A stretch of 64,000 bases of DNA, taken from Phreatobacter sp. GTDB lineage: Bacteria; Pseudomonadota; Alphaproteobacteria; Rhizobiales; Phreatobacteraceae. Positions 1 through 10,524 of the stretch are shown here, piece by piece (the stretch's first letter is position 1; each line of letters opens with the position of its first letter). Both the position numbers and the translations under genes were made by a program. The stretch lies in NCBI GenBank assembly GCA_019749835.1, contig JAIEPJ010000036.1:27923-91922 (forward strand), given 5' to 3'. The notes under the pieces are model-generated. The model saw only the letters and a list, made by a program, of their open reading frames with translations. It did no database searches and was not told the origin of the DNA.

Positions 1-222
1 CAGATTGTCCCAGAACTGACGATAGTCATGGCTGTCGCGCTCGTCGGCGGCAACGAACATCGAGTGGTGCTGTCCGCGGATCTCGTCGAGCCTATAGCCG
101 ACCGTCTTCAGGAAATTCTCATTGGCCGTGACGATCTTGCCGTTGGGTTCGAATTCGATCACCGCCTGCGAGCGGTCGATGGCCGCAAGCTTGGCGGCAG
201 CGTCGTTACGGAACAGCATCAT
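1..222 (-). CDS. PAS-domain sensory protein, probably methyl-accepting chemotaxis type (N-terminus only, runs off window)
   Basis: Reverse translation from 222 gives MMLFRNDAAAKLAAIDRSQAVIEFEPNGKIVTANENFLKTVGYRLDEIRGQHHSMFV..., typical of PAS-MCP N-termini; no stop in window. Confidence 0.75.
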   Translation of the reverse strand, partial: MMLFRNDAAAKLAAIDRSQAVIEFEPNGKIVTANENFLKTVGYRLDEIRGQHHSMFVAADERDSHDYRQFWDNL

Positions 223-400
223 GACGTTTCCCGGTGGGTACTGGATTACTCAGACGCTATCCATCGACGGGGGCAATTAAACAAAATCTGAATCGATATG
301 TCCGAATCGGGGTCTGCAATCTGACGTAACGGCAACCATCGGGTCGCGGACTGGGTATCGCGTTACCCTGTGGCGAAATGTGTAATGACTTTGCAGTATG

Positions 401-423
401 AAGCTGTACAGAGGCTGTACAAT
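401..423. promoter_or_regulatory. Tandem TGTACA direct repeats with 11-bp period (putative operator)
   Basis: agcTGTACAgaggcTGTACAat: TGTACA at 405-410 and 416-421. Confidence 0.5.
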
Positions 424-498
424 GTGCGCAAAGATCGTGGCAGTCATGCAGAATAATGTGGCGCTTTTTTGCGGTTCCAAAGGCTGTCGGGGCACTCC

Positions 499-1386
499 AT
501 GAACAGGGCCATAGACATTTCGCGGCTGTCCCAACTCACCGGTGTCAATGTCTCGACCCTGCGCAGCTGGGAAACGCGGCACGCGCTGATCACGCCGTCC
601 CGTTCGGTCGGCGGTCATCGGCTCTATTCGGCCGAGGATGTCGAGCGGCTGATGGTGATCAAGGAACTCGTCGCTGCCGGGCATCGACTCTCAGAACTGC
701 GCGGCCTGACCACCGACCAGTTGAAGCAATTGCAGCCCTCGGTCTCCAACATTGCCTCCCTCGACCGGGACATGGTCCTCCGACTCGAACGGGCAATCGA
801 CGAGTGCGACGTGGATGCCTTCGGCATGCTCCTGCGCTTCGTTTTCGCGGCATCCCCTCCAGCCCTGGCCGTCGATGTCTATGGCCATGCGATCCGCTAT
901 ATCGGCCAGCGCTGGCAGGAAGGCCGACTGGGGGTCGGCGGCGAGCACCGCCTGTCGGCCAAGGCGCGCGACATCCTCACCGCCGCCACCAGCGCCCTGG
1001 CGCCGGCGGCCCATCGCCGTCCGATCGCCTTCGCAACGCTCGGCGACGAGCGCCACGAGCTCGGCCTCCTGGCCGGCGCCTATCTCGCGGCATCGCTCGG
1101 CCATCGCATGATCTATTTCGGTGCGGGCATGCCGGCGCGAGCCCTTGCCGCTGACGTGGCCGAGGCCGAGGCTGCACTCCTCGTCATCAGTGCGGTGCAC
1201 AGCGTCCCCGGCGGTTCCCTGCAGGAAGACCTGGTCTGGCTCGACCGCGGACTCTCCGAGGACATTCCCATCTGGATCGGCGCCCATGAGGCAACCATCG
1301 AGCATCTGGTCGTGCCGTCACGGATGGTCGTCGTGCGTGATTATGCGGAGTTTCGGCGGCGCCTGAGCATGACCTTCGAGTCCTGA
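499..1386 (+). CDS. MerR-family regulator with C-terminal cobalamin-binding-like domain (CarH/LitR-like)
   Basis: N-terminal MerR HTH (ISRLSQLTGVNVSTLRSWETRHALITPSRSVGGHRLYSAEDVERL); Wx9EH motif (WQEGRLGVGGEH) and ERHELG-x41-SAV. Confidence 0.85.
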   Translation: MNRAIDISRLSQLTGVNVSTLRSWETRHALITPSRSVGGHRLYSAEDVERLMVIKELVAAGHRLSELRGLTTDQLKQLQPSVSNIASLDRDMVLRLERAIDECDVDAFGMLLRFVFAASPPALAVDVYGHAIRYIGQRWQEGRLGVGGEHRLSAKARDILTAATSALAPAAHRRPIAFATLGDERHELGLLAGAYLAASLGHRMIYFGAGMPARALAADVAEAEAALLVISAVHSVPGGSLQEDLVWLDRGLSEDIPIWIGAHEATIEHLVVPSRMVVVRDYAEFRRRLSMTFES

Positions 1387-1452
1387 GGCGGGCAGGCCGG
1401 CGTTCAGATCGACGTCGGCGGCTAGTGCGCCTTCGGGGTTCCCCTGGCGGGC

Positions 1453-2274
1453 CTAGTCGAGGAGGTCGTCGCCATCGACGCGGCGCAGGTCGAAGGAAAA
1501 GACCCGCGTCGCCGCGTCTCCGCGCAAGAAGCCGATGCCGAAAGCCTTCCACCGGACGTTGCGCACCTGGCCCGCCGAGAATGTCATGACGGAATGGCCG
1601 GCGAGCGCCTCGCTGGAGAGCAGCGCACCGCGGATGATCGCCTCAAGCTTGTCTGACAGGCTTTCGACCAGCGCGAGGACGTTCTGACGGATCACCATCC
1701 GCTTGTCCCGCACATTGATGCACTTCAGGAAGGCGGCGTTGCAGTTGAGGATCGTGCCGTCGCGGGCGAGGACGACCATGCAACTGGTGGATTCGGCGAT
1801 GAGCGTATCGAGACTGGTTCGCAATGCGCCGACCATCGCCGCCTGGCGTCTTTCCTTCTCGCATTTGCGATAGAGACCCACCACCACCGGGTGTCCGGCC
1901 AGCCATTTCAGCACGCAGACCGACTCGATCTCGCTGCCGGCATGGTCGAGGTCGTCGAAACGGAAATGATCGGGCCCGGCACTGCCGGCATCAATCGCCT
2001 GTTTCAGATGGGCGCGGAACTTGGCGGCATCCTCGTCATGGGCCTGCTTCAGCAGATCCGTGAGGGTCGCCTTGATGACCACCGTCCGCTCGTTCGCATC
2101 GACGGTCTCCCAACGAACCCGCTCGGTCTTCAGGTCGATGGACCAGCTGTGAATGCCCAGACGGTTGAGCAGCTCGCTATGGCGCGGCGCTTCGGCCGGT
2201 TCGTCGGGCAATGGCGGCGGTGAGGCGTTTCCGGGACGTCCTAGGATGGCGGTCGGCGACAGAAGCAGGGACAT
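1453..2274 (-). CDS. PAS domain-containing protein
   Basis: SIDLKTERVRWE... and SCMVVLARDGTILNCNAAFLKCINVRDKRMVIRQNVLALVESL resemble PAS cores; start placed at MSLLLSP. Confidence 0.6.
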   Translation of the reverse strand: MSLLLSPTAILGRPGNASPPPLPDEPAEAPRHSELLNRLGIHSWSIDLKTERVRWETVDANERTVVIKATLTDLLKQAHDEDAAKFRAHLKQAIDAGSAGPDHFRFDDLDHAGSEIESVCVLKWLAGHPVVVGLYRKCEKERRQAAMVGALRTSLDTLIAESTSCMVVLARDGTILNCNAAFLKCINVRDKRMVIRQNVLALVESLSDKLEAIIRGALLSSEALAGHSVMTFSAGQVRNVRWKAFGIGFLRGDAATRVFSFDLRRVDGDDLLD

Positions 2275-2395
2275 GGCAAGACCCTCCCTTCGAACCGATC
2301 TTCGCAAAAATCCATAAAACAAACGAGAAAATAGAAGGAAAATGAGGGTGTAACGCGATGTCGACCAGCGGGTTAACGGCAACGCCGGATCCGGG

Positions 2396-3277
2396 TCAGG
2401 CACCCAGAGGTTTGACGTCCACCGCTACCGCGATGTCATGGTCACCGGCGGCGATGACCACGCCGCCATTTGGTGCGACGTCGACGAAATCGCGACCGAT
2501 GGCCAGGACGATATGGTCCTCGCCGACGATCAGTCCGTTGGTCGGGTCGAGCCCCCACCATCCCAGTTCAGGTCCGCACCAGAGCGACACCCAGGCATGG
2601 GTCGCGTCCGCACCTTCGAGGCGCGGCTTGCCGGCGGGCGGAATGGTGCGCAGGAAGCCCGAGACATAGGCCGCAGGCAGGCCGAGCCCGCGCAGGCCCG
2701 AGATCATGATGTGGGTGAAGTCCTGGCAGACGCCGCGGCGCATGGCGAAGGCTTTGGCGGCCGGCGTCGAGGTGTCGGTGGCGCCCGGCGCATAGGTGAA
2801 GTCGTCGCGGATGCGTTTGGCCAGGTCGAAGGCGGCTTCGAGAACAGGACGGCCTGGTGGAAACGATGCACTGGCATAGGCGCGGATCATCGGGTCGCGC
2901 GGCACATAGGTCGAGGGGAACAGCGCGTGGACCGGCGACGACGGCGACATGTCGGCGCTGGCGAAAGCGGTCTCGCGCACCCGCTCCCATGGCGGGTCCA
3001 TTCCGGGCAGCGGCCGGCTCGTCCCCGCCACGGTGATGTCCGCCCGCATCTCGATCGTCAGGGCCCGGTGCGGGTGGTCGAAATCGAGGAAGATACGGCG
3101 GTTTCCAAAGAAGTCGGTGTCGTCGCGGCGCATGGCCGGGCTCGGCGTGATGGTGATGTCGCAATGCGAGACGGTCTGGCCCGGTCGGTCGACCGGCACG
3201 ATGCGCAGCACGTGCTGGGCGAACACCACCGGGCGGGCATAGCTGTAATCGGTGACCTGGCGGACCTGGTAGCGCAT
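2396..3277 (-). CDS. Transglutaminase-like cysteine protease family protein
   Basis: Catalytic Cys (RRGVCQDFTH), His (THAWVSLW) and Asp (GLDPTNG) motifs. Confidence 0.9.
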   Translation of the reverse strand: MRYQVRQVTDYSYARPVVFAQHVLRIVPVDRPGQTVSHCDITITPSPAMRRDDTDFFGNRRIFLDFDHPHRALTIEMRADITVAGTSRPLPGMDPPWERVRETAFASADMSPSSPVHALFPSTYVPRDPMIRAYASASFPPGRPVLEAAFDLAKRIRDDFTYAPGATDTSTPAAKAFAMRRGVCQDFTHIMISGLRGLGLPAAYVSGFLRTIPPAGKPRLEGADATHAWVSLWCGPELGWWGLDPTNGLIVGEDHIVLAIGRDFVDVAPNGGVVIAAGDHDIAVAVDVKPLGA

Positions 3278-5778
3278 CAGAACAGATCACTGGCTGCGGC
3301 ACCGACGGGATTCGCCCCGTCGCGATGCGTGAAATAGCGCTCGGAGACCTCGTCGGAGATCGCCATCAGCCGCTGCTCGATGGCGAGGATCTGGCGGCCG
3401 TCGAGCGTATGGGCATCGGCCGTCTGCAGGTCGACCCGCGTCCGGGCGATCAGCTTCTCCGGCACGTTCAGCCGACCGTCGGCGGCATGGTCGGGCAGGT
3501 GCGCCAGATGGTCGGCGATCCGCTCGACCTGGAAGGCGACGGAGCGGGGATTGTTGGGATCGAGCACGACGAGGTCCAGCACCGGCGCCCGCGCGGCGAT
3601 CATCACGTAGCGGCGCCGGTAGGTGATCTGGCTGTCTGCCAGCGCCAGCAGCAGGTCGAGCCCTGCCGTCCCCGAACGCGCATCGCCGAAATTGCGTCCA
3701 AACCGGCAGATGGCCAGCGCCCGCTCGATCCGCTTGCCGATCTTCAGGAAGCGCCAGCCGATCAGCTGGTTCATGTTCTCCTGGGTGAGGCCTGAAAAGA
3801 CCGCGGCGAGCCTGAGTCCGGTCTCGACCCGGTCGAGGGCGCCGGCTTCCATACGCTTGTCGCCTTCCGCCAGATGGACCATGTCGTTGATGGTCTTCCA
3901 GGCGTCGGGCGAGAACCGGTCGCGGATGACGGAGGCGGCATTGTGCGCCGCCCGCGCCAGCGACAGCAGCCCGCCCGGCGCGCGTCCATGCAGCACGGCC
4001 GCCGCGACGGCCTGCGGCTCGGTGAGCACGGTGTCCTTCGGCAGGGCCTCCCAGGTCACCAGCAGATCGACCAGGCGCTTGAGCATGTCCGGCCCTGTCG
4101 TCTCGCCGCTGCCGACCTGGTCGCCGAGCGCGCGCAGGAGGCGCAGCGTCCCCTCGGCCCGCTCCATGTAGCGGGCGAGCCAGAACAGGTTGTCCGCGGC
4201 GCGGCTGGGGAGGGACGAGGTCGAGCGCCTGAGCTCGATCTTGTCGGGCGTCGGCAGCAGCGTCGTTTCCGCCACCGGCCCCTCCGCCAGGACGCAGACA
4301 TCGGCGGAGCGGCCGTCGCGCTGCATCGTCACAGCCCGGGCATCGACGCGGTCGCCGATGCGGCAGAAGCCGCCGGGCATCACCTCCCAGCCGTCACCGA
4401 CCCGCGCCAGGAACAGGCGCAGGATGAACGGCCGCGGCTCCAGATAGCCGTCGTTCCAGACCGGCATGGTCGAGAGCTTGACGACCTCCTGGGCGACGAA
4501 GTCGGACCCGCGCAGGCGGATTTCCTCGGCCAGCCGCAGGCGGTGCTCCGGCGACAAGCTTGAGGCCAGGACCGCACCGTCGTCGAGGAGCCCGGGAATG
4601 GTCTGGGTGAAGGCCGGTGCGATCACGAAGGACTCAAGATCGGCGATGACGGCGCCGCGCTCCAGCGGCTGGCCGCACCACCAAGTCGCCACATGCGGGA
4701 TGGCGAGATCGCGGCCGAGGCGCGCGCGGGCGACCGAGGGCAGGAAGGCGAGCAGGGATCGCGCCTCCAGCACCCCCGATCCCAGCGCATTGGCCAGGGT
4801 CACCTTGCCAGAGCGGATGGCGTGCACGAGGCCGGCGACGCCGAGCTGCGAGCGCGGATTGAGCTCCAGCGGATCGGCGAAATCGGCGTCGAGCCGGCGC
4901 CAGACCATTTCCAGCTTCTTCAGGCCCGAGACCGTGCGGACATAAAGCGTGTCGTCGCGCACGGTCAGATCGGCGCCTTCGGCCAGGAGGAAGCCGAGAT
5001 AGCGGGCCAGGAAGGCATGTTCGAAATAGGTCTCGTTGAGCGGCCCTGGCGTCAGCACCGCGACGCGCGAATTCGTTGCGGCCGCATGCGAGGAGAATTC
5101 CGAACGCAGCGACTGGAAGAAGCCGGCGAGCCGCTCGACCGGCAGGTTGCGGTAGATTTCCGGGAGCGAGCGCGCCATGGCGAGCCGGTTCTGCAACGCA
5201 TAGCCGGCACCCGATGGGGCCTGCGCCCGATCGCCTAGAACCCACCAGCGGCCGTCCGGCCCGCGGCCGACATCGACGGCATAGTAGAGCAGGTGGGAGC
5301 CACCACGCGGCGGGGTGCCGACCAGAGGTCGCAGGAAGTCCGGGGATCCGGCGATGGTCGCGCCGGGGACCAGTCCGTCGCGCACCAGATCGGCGGGACC
5401 GAACAGGTCCTTCAGGACAATTTCGAGCAGCTCCGCCCTCTCGCGCAGGCCTTCCGAGAGGGCTTTCCACTCGTCGGGGGCGATGACCAGCGGCAGATGG
5501 GCGAGCGGCCAGGCCCGCTCGCCGCTCTTCGGATCGTCATAGACGCGGTAATAGACGCCGGAATCGCGCATGTAGCGGTCTGCGCCCGAGAAACGCTTCT
5601 CGAGTTCCCGCGGCCCGAGATCGGCGAGGGTGGCCAGCACCGGCTTCCAGTGCTCGCGCGGTTCGCCCTTCTCATCGAGGATCTCGTCATAGACGCCGGG
5701 CACCGGCTGATAGCGCGCCAGCATCGCCAGGATGCGCTCGGCGCGGTGATCGGTCGTGCGTTGGCTCCGGAAGGTCAT
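3277..5778 (-). CDS. Circularly permuted type 2 ATP-grasp protein fused to alpha-E domain
   Basis: 833 aa; N-terminal CP-ATP-grasp (DUF404/DUF407-like) and C-terminal alpha-E (SSLPSRAADNLFWLARYMERAEGTLRLLRAL); stop overlaps start of downstream transglutaminase. Confidence 0.9.
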   Translation of the reverse strand: MTFRSQRTTDHRAERILAMLARYQPVPGVYDEILDEKGEPREHWKPVLATLADLGPRELEKRFSGADRYMRDSGVYYRVYDDPKSGERAWPLAHLPLVIAPDEWKALSEGLRERAELLEIVLKDLFGPADLVRDGLVPGATIAGSPDFLRPLVGTPPRGGSHLLYYAVDVGRGPDGRWWVLGDRAQAPSGAGYALQNRLAMARSLPEIYRNLPVERLAGFFQSLRSEFSSHAAATNSRVAVLTPGPLNETYFEHAFLARYLGFLLAEGADLTVRDDTLYVRTVSGLKKLEMVWRRLDADFADPLELNPRSQLGVAGLVHAIRSGKVTLANALGSGVLEARSLLAFLPSVARARLGRDLAIPHVATWWCGQPLERGAVIADLESFVIAPAFTQTIPGLLDDGAVLASSLSPEHRLRLAEEIRLRGSDFVAQEVVKLSTMPVWNDGYLEPRPFILRLFLARVGDGWEVMPGGFCRIGDRVDARAVTMQRDGRSADVCVLAEGPVAETTLLPTPDKIELRRSTSSLPSRAADNLFWLARYMERAEGTLRLLRALGDQVGSGETTGPDMLKRLVDLLVTWEALPKDTVLTEPQAVAAAVLHGRAPGGLLSLARAAHNAASVIRDRFSPDAWKTINDMVHLAEGDKRMEAGALDRVETGLRLAAVFSGLTQENMNQLIGWRFLKIGKRIERALAICRFGRNFGDARSGTAGLDLLLALADSQITYRRRYVMIAARAPVLDLVVLDPNNPRSVAFQVERIADHLAHLPDHAADGRLNVPEKLIARTRVDLQTADAHTLDGRQILAIEQRLMAISDEVSERYFTHRDGANPVGAAASDLF

Positions 5779-5784
5779 GGTGTC

Positions 5785-8700
5785 TCAATGCACCGGCGGA
5801 CGGCGCAGGTCGAGGGTCGCGGGAAACTCTCCCGACCGCTCACCGCGCGGCGGATCGACCAGGCCCGGCGTATGGCCGTGATCCTGGAACCGGGCGCGAC
5901 GGCGGGCCTCGGCCTCATAGGCATTGACCGGGAAGGTGTCGTAATTGCGCCCGCCGGGATGGGCGACGTGGTAGACGCAGCCTCCCATCGACCGGCGGCT
6001 CCAGACATCGACAATGTCGAAGGTCAGCGGCGCGTGGACCGGGATGGTCGGATGCAGTCCGGACGGCGGCTGCCAGGCCTTGTAGCGCACGCCGCCGACG
6101 AATTCGCCGCTGCGTCCCGTGGCTGTCAGCGGCACCGGTCGGCCGTTGCAGGTGACCGTGTGGCGTTCGGGCTGCAGGCCGACCAGCCGCACCTGCAGGC
6201 GCTCCACGGAGGAATCGACAAAGCGCACGGTGCCGCCGATCGCTCCTTCCTCGCCGAGCACGTGCCACGGCTCCAGCGCCTGCCGGATCTCCATGCGCAC
6301 GCCCGCATGGTCGACCTGGCCAGCCAGCGGAAAGCGGAATTCGAACTGCGCCTCGAACCAGGCGGGGTCGAAAGCATAGCCGGCGCGGCCGAGATCGCCG
6401 AGCACGCCGAGAAAATCCTCCCAGACGAAATGCGGCAGCATGAACCGGTCGTGCAGCGCCGTGCCCCAGCGCACCAGCGGGCCGTCCTTCGGCTCCTTCC
6501 AGAACCAGGCGACGAGGGCGCGGATGAGCAACTGCTGGGCAAGGCTCATCCGCGGGTCGGGAGGCATTTCGAAGCCGCGGAACTCGACCAGGCCGAGGCG
6601 GCCCGACGGGCTGTCGGGCGAGAACAGCTTGTCGATACACAGCTCGGTCCGGTGGGTGTTGCCGGTGGAATCGACCAGGAGGTTGCGGAACAGCCGGTCG
6701 ACCAGCCAGGGCGCGGGCGCATCGCCGGCGCCGGGCTTCGGCACCATGGCCATGGCGATCTCGAGCTCGTAGAGCCCGTCATGGCGCGCCTCGTCGACCC
6801 GCGGCGCCTGGCTCGTTGGTCCGATGAAAAGCCCGGAGAACAGGTAGGACAGCGAGGGGTGACGCTGCCAGTAGAGGACCAGGCTCTTGAGGAGATCAGG
6901 TCGCCGCAGGAAGGGGGAATCGGCCGGCCGCGCTCCGCCGACGACCACGTGGTTGCCGCCGCCGGTGCCGGTATGGCGGCCGTCGAGCATGAACTTTTCG
7001 GTTCCGAGGCGCGCCAGCCGCGCCTCCTCGTAGAGGCCTTGCGTGATCGCGACGCAGTCGCGCCATGAGGCCGCCGGGTGGACATTCACCTCGATCACGC
7101 CGGGATCGGGCGTCACCTTGATGACGTTGAGACGGGGATCCGTCGGCGGCGGATAGCCCTCGACATGCACGGTAAGGCCGAGCTCCTTGGCGGTGGCCTC
7201 GGTGGCGGTGAGGAGTTCGAGATAGTCTTCCAGCCGCTCGGTCGGCGGCATGAAGACGCAGAGCCGTCCGTCACGCGGCTCGACCGCCAGCGCGGTGCGG
7301 ACCGAATTGTCTTCGGTCAGAACCTGTTCGACCTGCTCTGTCCGGTCCGCCTCGCGCTCGCGCTCGCCGGAGACGCGCTGGGCGATCCGCCCCTCGATCT
7401 CGTGGGGATCCGGCAGGTCGGTCGGTACGGTCCAGGGGTCGGCAGCGACCACATAGGGATATGAGGCCGGCGGCACATAGGGCAGGGAGGCGAGGGGAAG
7501 GCGGTAGCCGACCGGGCTGTCGCCGGGCACGAGGAACAGCTTCTCGCGCTTCAGCTTCCACTTCTCCGTCATCCAGTTGGATTTGGCCGGAGCGGCGTTC
7601 CAGCGCTGGATGGGCAGGACATAGCCCGATGGATGGGTCAGGCCGCGCGCGAAGACGCGCGCGATGCGGGCGCGGGCCTCCGCATCCTCGAGCTTGGAAT
7701 CCAGCGCATCGACATTGACCGGAAGCTCGGCTTCCTTGATGACCCAGTGGGCCGGGTCTTCATAGGCGGGGAGCGCCGCCTCGCCGTCGAGGCCGAGTTT
7801 CTCGGCGATCCCTGCGGCGAGCGCCCCGGCGCCGTCGATCGTCGCCGGCGTTGCCGCCGCCTCGCGGGCGATCAGGCTTTCGTCGCGCCAGACCGGCTTG
7901 CCGTCGCGGCGCCAGTAGAGGGCAAAGGTCCAGCGCGGCAGACTTTCGCCGGGATACCACTTGCCCTGGCCGTAATGGAGGAAGCCGCCGGGGGCGAACG
8001 TGTCGCGCAGCCGCCGGATGAGGGCGTCGGCCCGTTCCCGCTTGGTCGGTCCGACGGCGGCGGTGTTCCACTCCTCACCCTCGTAATCGTCGATGGAGAT
8101 GAACGTGGGCTCGCCGCCCATGGTGAGACGGACGTCACCGGCCGCGAGGTCTGCATCGACGCGATCGCCGAGGGCGTCGAGGCGCTGCCAGGCCTCGTCG
8201 GAAAAGGGCGCGGTAACGCGCGGGCGCTCGTCGATGCGGTCGACGCGCATGTCGAAGGCGAAGGACACCTCCGCCGGTTCGACGGCTCCGGAGATCGGTG
8301 CAGCCGAGCGGTAGTGCGGGGTCGCTGCCAGGGGGATATGGCCCTCGCCGCAGAGCAGGCCCGATGTCGGATCGAGGCCGATCCAGCCGGCGCCCGGAAT
8401 ATAGATCTCGGTCCAGGCATGGAGGTCGGTGAAATCCTTGTCCGTGCCCGCCGGTCCATCCAGCGCCTTGAGGTCCGGCTTCAGCTGGATGAGGTAGCCC
8501 GAGACGAAGCGGGCGGCGAGGCCGAGGCGCCGTGCCAGCTGCACAAGCAGCCAGGCCGAATCGCGGCAGGACCCGGAGGCGTTCTCCAGGGTCTCGTCGG
8601 GCGTCTGCACGCCAGGTTCCATCCTCACGATGTAGCGGATGTCCTGCTGCAGCTTCTGGTTGAGGGCAACCAGGAAGTCGATCGTCTGTTTCGGCCCGCG

Positions 8701-9105
8701 CGGAATGCCGGCGAGGTAGCGCTCGAACGGTGCCTCGGTGGGCTCGATGGCGAGATAGGGGGCCAGCTCCTCGGCGAGCGCCGGCGCATAGGCGAAGGGG
8801 AAGGTGTCGGCGTAGCTCTCGATGAAGAAGTCGAAGGGATTGACCACCGCCATGTCAGCGACCAGGTCGACCGTCACCGAGAACTCGGTCGTCTTCTCCG
8901 GAAAGACGAAGCGCGCCAGCCAGTTGCCGTGCGGGTCCTGCTGCCAGTTCACGAAATGCGGCTCGGGGAGCACCTTGAGGGAGTAGCTCGGGATGGTGGT
9001 GCGGCTGTGCGGTGCGGGGCGCAGGCGGATCACTTGCGGGCCCAGCATGACCGGGCGGTCGTAGAGGTAACGCGTGACGTGATGCAGCTTTGCGAGAATG
9101 GCCAT
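5785..9105 (-). CDS. Transglutaminase + DUF2126 family protein
   Basis: 1106 aa; [40 protein letters not shown] transglutaminase motifs; long C-terminal DUF2126 ([11 protein letters not shown]...). Confidence 0.92.
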   Translation of the reverse strand: MAILAKLHHVTRYLYDRPVMLGPQVIRLRPAPHSRTTIPSYSLKVLPEPHFVNWQQDPHGNWLARFVFPEKTTEFSVTVDLVADMAVVNPFDFFIESYADTFPFAYAPALAEELAPYLAIEPTEAPFERYLAGIPRGPKQTIDFLVALNQKLQQDIRYIVRMEPGVQTPDETLENASGSCRDSAWLLVQLARRLGLAARFVSGYLIQLKPDLKALDGPAGTDKDFTDLHAWTEIYIPGAGWIGLDPTSGLLCGEGHIPLAATPHYRSAAPISGAVEPAEVSFAFDMRVDRIDERPRVTAPFSDEAWQRLDALGDRVDADLAAGDVRLTMGGEPTFISIDDYEGEEWNTAAVGPTKRERADALIRRLRDTFAPGGFLHYGQGKWYPGESLPRWTFALYWRRDGKPVWRDESLIAREAAATPATIDGAGALAAGIAEKLGLDGEAALPAYEDPAHWVIKEAELPVNVDALDSKLEDAEARARIARVFARGLTHPSGYVLPIQRWNAAPAKSNWMTEKWKLKREKLFLVPGDSPVGYRLPLASLPYVPPASYPYVVAADPWTVPTDLPDPHEIEGRIAQRVSGEREREADRTEQVEQVLTEDNSVRTALAVEPRDGRLCVFMPPTERLEDYLELLTATEATAKELGLTVHVEGYPPPTDPRLNVIKVTPDPGVIEVNVHPAASWRDCVAITQGLYEEARLARLGTEKFMLDGRHTGTGGGNHVVVGGARPADSPFLRRPDLLKSLVLYWQRHPSLSYLFSGLFIGPTSQAPRVDEARHDGLYELEIAMAMVPKPGAGDAPAPWLVDRLFRNLLVDSTGNTHRTELCIDKLFSPDSPSGRLGLVEFRGFEMPPDPRMSLAQQLLIRALVAWFWKEPKDGPLVRWGTALHDRFMLPHFVWEDFLGVLGDLGRAGYAFDPAWFEAQFEFRFPLAGQVDHAGVRMEIRQALEPWHVLGEEGAIGGTVRFVDSSVERLQVRLVGLQPERHTVTCNGRPVPLTATGRSGEFVGGVRYKAWQPPSGLHPTIPVHAPLTFDIVDVWSRRSMGGCVYHVAHPGGRNYDTFPVNAYEAEARRRARFQDHGHTPGLVDPPRGERSGEFPATLDLRRPPVH

Positions 9106-9255
9106 GGCAATGATGGGTAAAGGGTGACGACCGGCCGGTCAAAGGCAGAGATGGGGACGCCCGGTTCACGCAAGCAAGGATTGCGCCGCCGTCCTCCCTC
9201 CGGGGGTCTTTCCAGCCCCGGCGAAGCGACCCATAAACCCAGCCGCTGGAGAACC

Positions 9256-10428
9256 ATGATGCCGCTCACCATCCCGGACGCTTCCGACCATGCCGACCTC
9301 AGGGACGCCGTGCGCGACCTGTGCGGCCGCTATGACGATGCCTATTGGCGCGGGATCGACGAGGAACGCGGCTATCCCGAGGCCTTTACCGAGGAACTGA
9401 CGCGCGCCGGGTGGCTCGCCGCCCTCATCCCGACCGAATATGGCGGTTCGGGCCTCGGACTGACGGAAGCCTCCATCATCATGGAGGAGATCAACCGGTC
9501 CGGTGGCAATTCCGGTGCCGTCCACGGTCAGATGTACAACATGGGCACGATCCTGCGCGGCGGTTCCGACGCGCAGAAGGCGCGCTATCTGCCCAGGATC
9601 GCCGCGGGCGAACTGCGCCTGCAGAGCATGGCCGTGACCGAGCCGACGACCGGCACGGACACGACGAAGCTGAAGACGACTGCGGTGCGCAAGGGCGACC
9701 GCTATGTCGTCAACGGCCAGAAGGTCTGGACCAGCCGGGTCCAGCATTCCGATCTCATGGTGCTGCTCGCCCGCACGACCCCGATCGATCAGGTTCGCAA
9801 GAAGTCGGACGGCCTCTCGGTCTTCCTCGTCGACCTGCGCGAGGCGATCGGGCGCGGCATGACGGTCCGCCCCATCCGCAACATGGTCAACCATGAGACC
9901 AACGAGGTCTTCTTCGACGATCTCGAGATCCCGGCCGAGAACCTCATCGGCGAGGAGGGCAGGGGCTTCAAGACGATCCTCTCCGGCCTCAATGCCGAGC
10001 GCACACTGATCGCCGCCGAATGTATCGGCGACGGCTACTGGTTCATCGACCGTGCCCGCAAATACGGCTCCGAGCGCATCGTCTTCGACCGCCCGATCGC
10101 CCAGAACCAGGGCGTCCAGTTCCCGATCGCCCGTGCCTATGTGAACATCCGCGCCGCCGATCTCATGCGCTTCCAGGCCGCCGCGCTCTGCGATGCCGGC
10201 CAGGACTTCGGCGCCGAGGCGAACATGGCCAAGCTGCTGGCGGCCGACGCCTCCTTCGAGGCGGCCAATGCCTGTATCCAGACCCATGGCGGTTTCGGCT
10301 TCGCGGCGGACTACGACATCGAGCGCAAGTTCCGCGAGACTCGCCTCTATCAGGTGGCGCCGATCTCCACCAACCTGATCCTCGCCTATGTCGGCGAGCA
10401 TGTGCTCGGTATGCCACGGTCATACTAG
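9256..10428 (+). CDS. Acyl-CoA dehydrogenase family protein
   Basis: MAVTEPTTGTDTTKLKT, NGQKVWTSR, QTHGGFGFAADYDIERKFRETRLYQVAPISTNLILAYVGEHVLG. Confidence 0.92.
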   Translation: MMPLTIPDASDHADLRDAVRDLCGRYDDAYWRGIDEERGYPEAFTEELTRAGWLAALIPTEYGGSGLGLTEASIIMEEINRSGGNSGAVHGQMYNMGTILRGGSDAQKARYLPRIAAGELRLQSMAVTEPTTGTDTTKLKTTAVRKGDRYVVNGQKVWTSRVQHSDLMVLLARTTPIDQVRKKSDGLSVFLVDLREAIGRGMTVRPIRNMVNHETNEVFFDDLEIPAENLIGEEGRGFKTILSGLNAERTLIAAECIGDGYWFIDRARKYGSERIVFDRPIAQNQGVQFPIARAYVNIRAADLMRFQAAALCDAGQDFGAEANMAKLLAADASFEAANACIQTHGGFGFAADYDIERKFRETRLYQVAPISTNLILAYVGEHVLGMPRSY

Positions 10429-10524
10429 CCCTGCGCCGAAATGCGCGCGCGGCCACCCGTGGGGCCTTGACGCGACAGCTGTTTTCCGGCCTTCGATGGG
10501 TGCACACCCTGGCCGGGGACAACC

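Noticed and set aside
5293-9120. Long plus-strand ORFs (591 aa, 495 aa) opposite the DUF2126 and ATP-grasp genes
   Set aside because: Antisense artefacts of GC-rich coding; no recognisable domains, and sense genes have intact catalytic motifs
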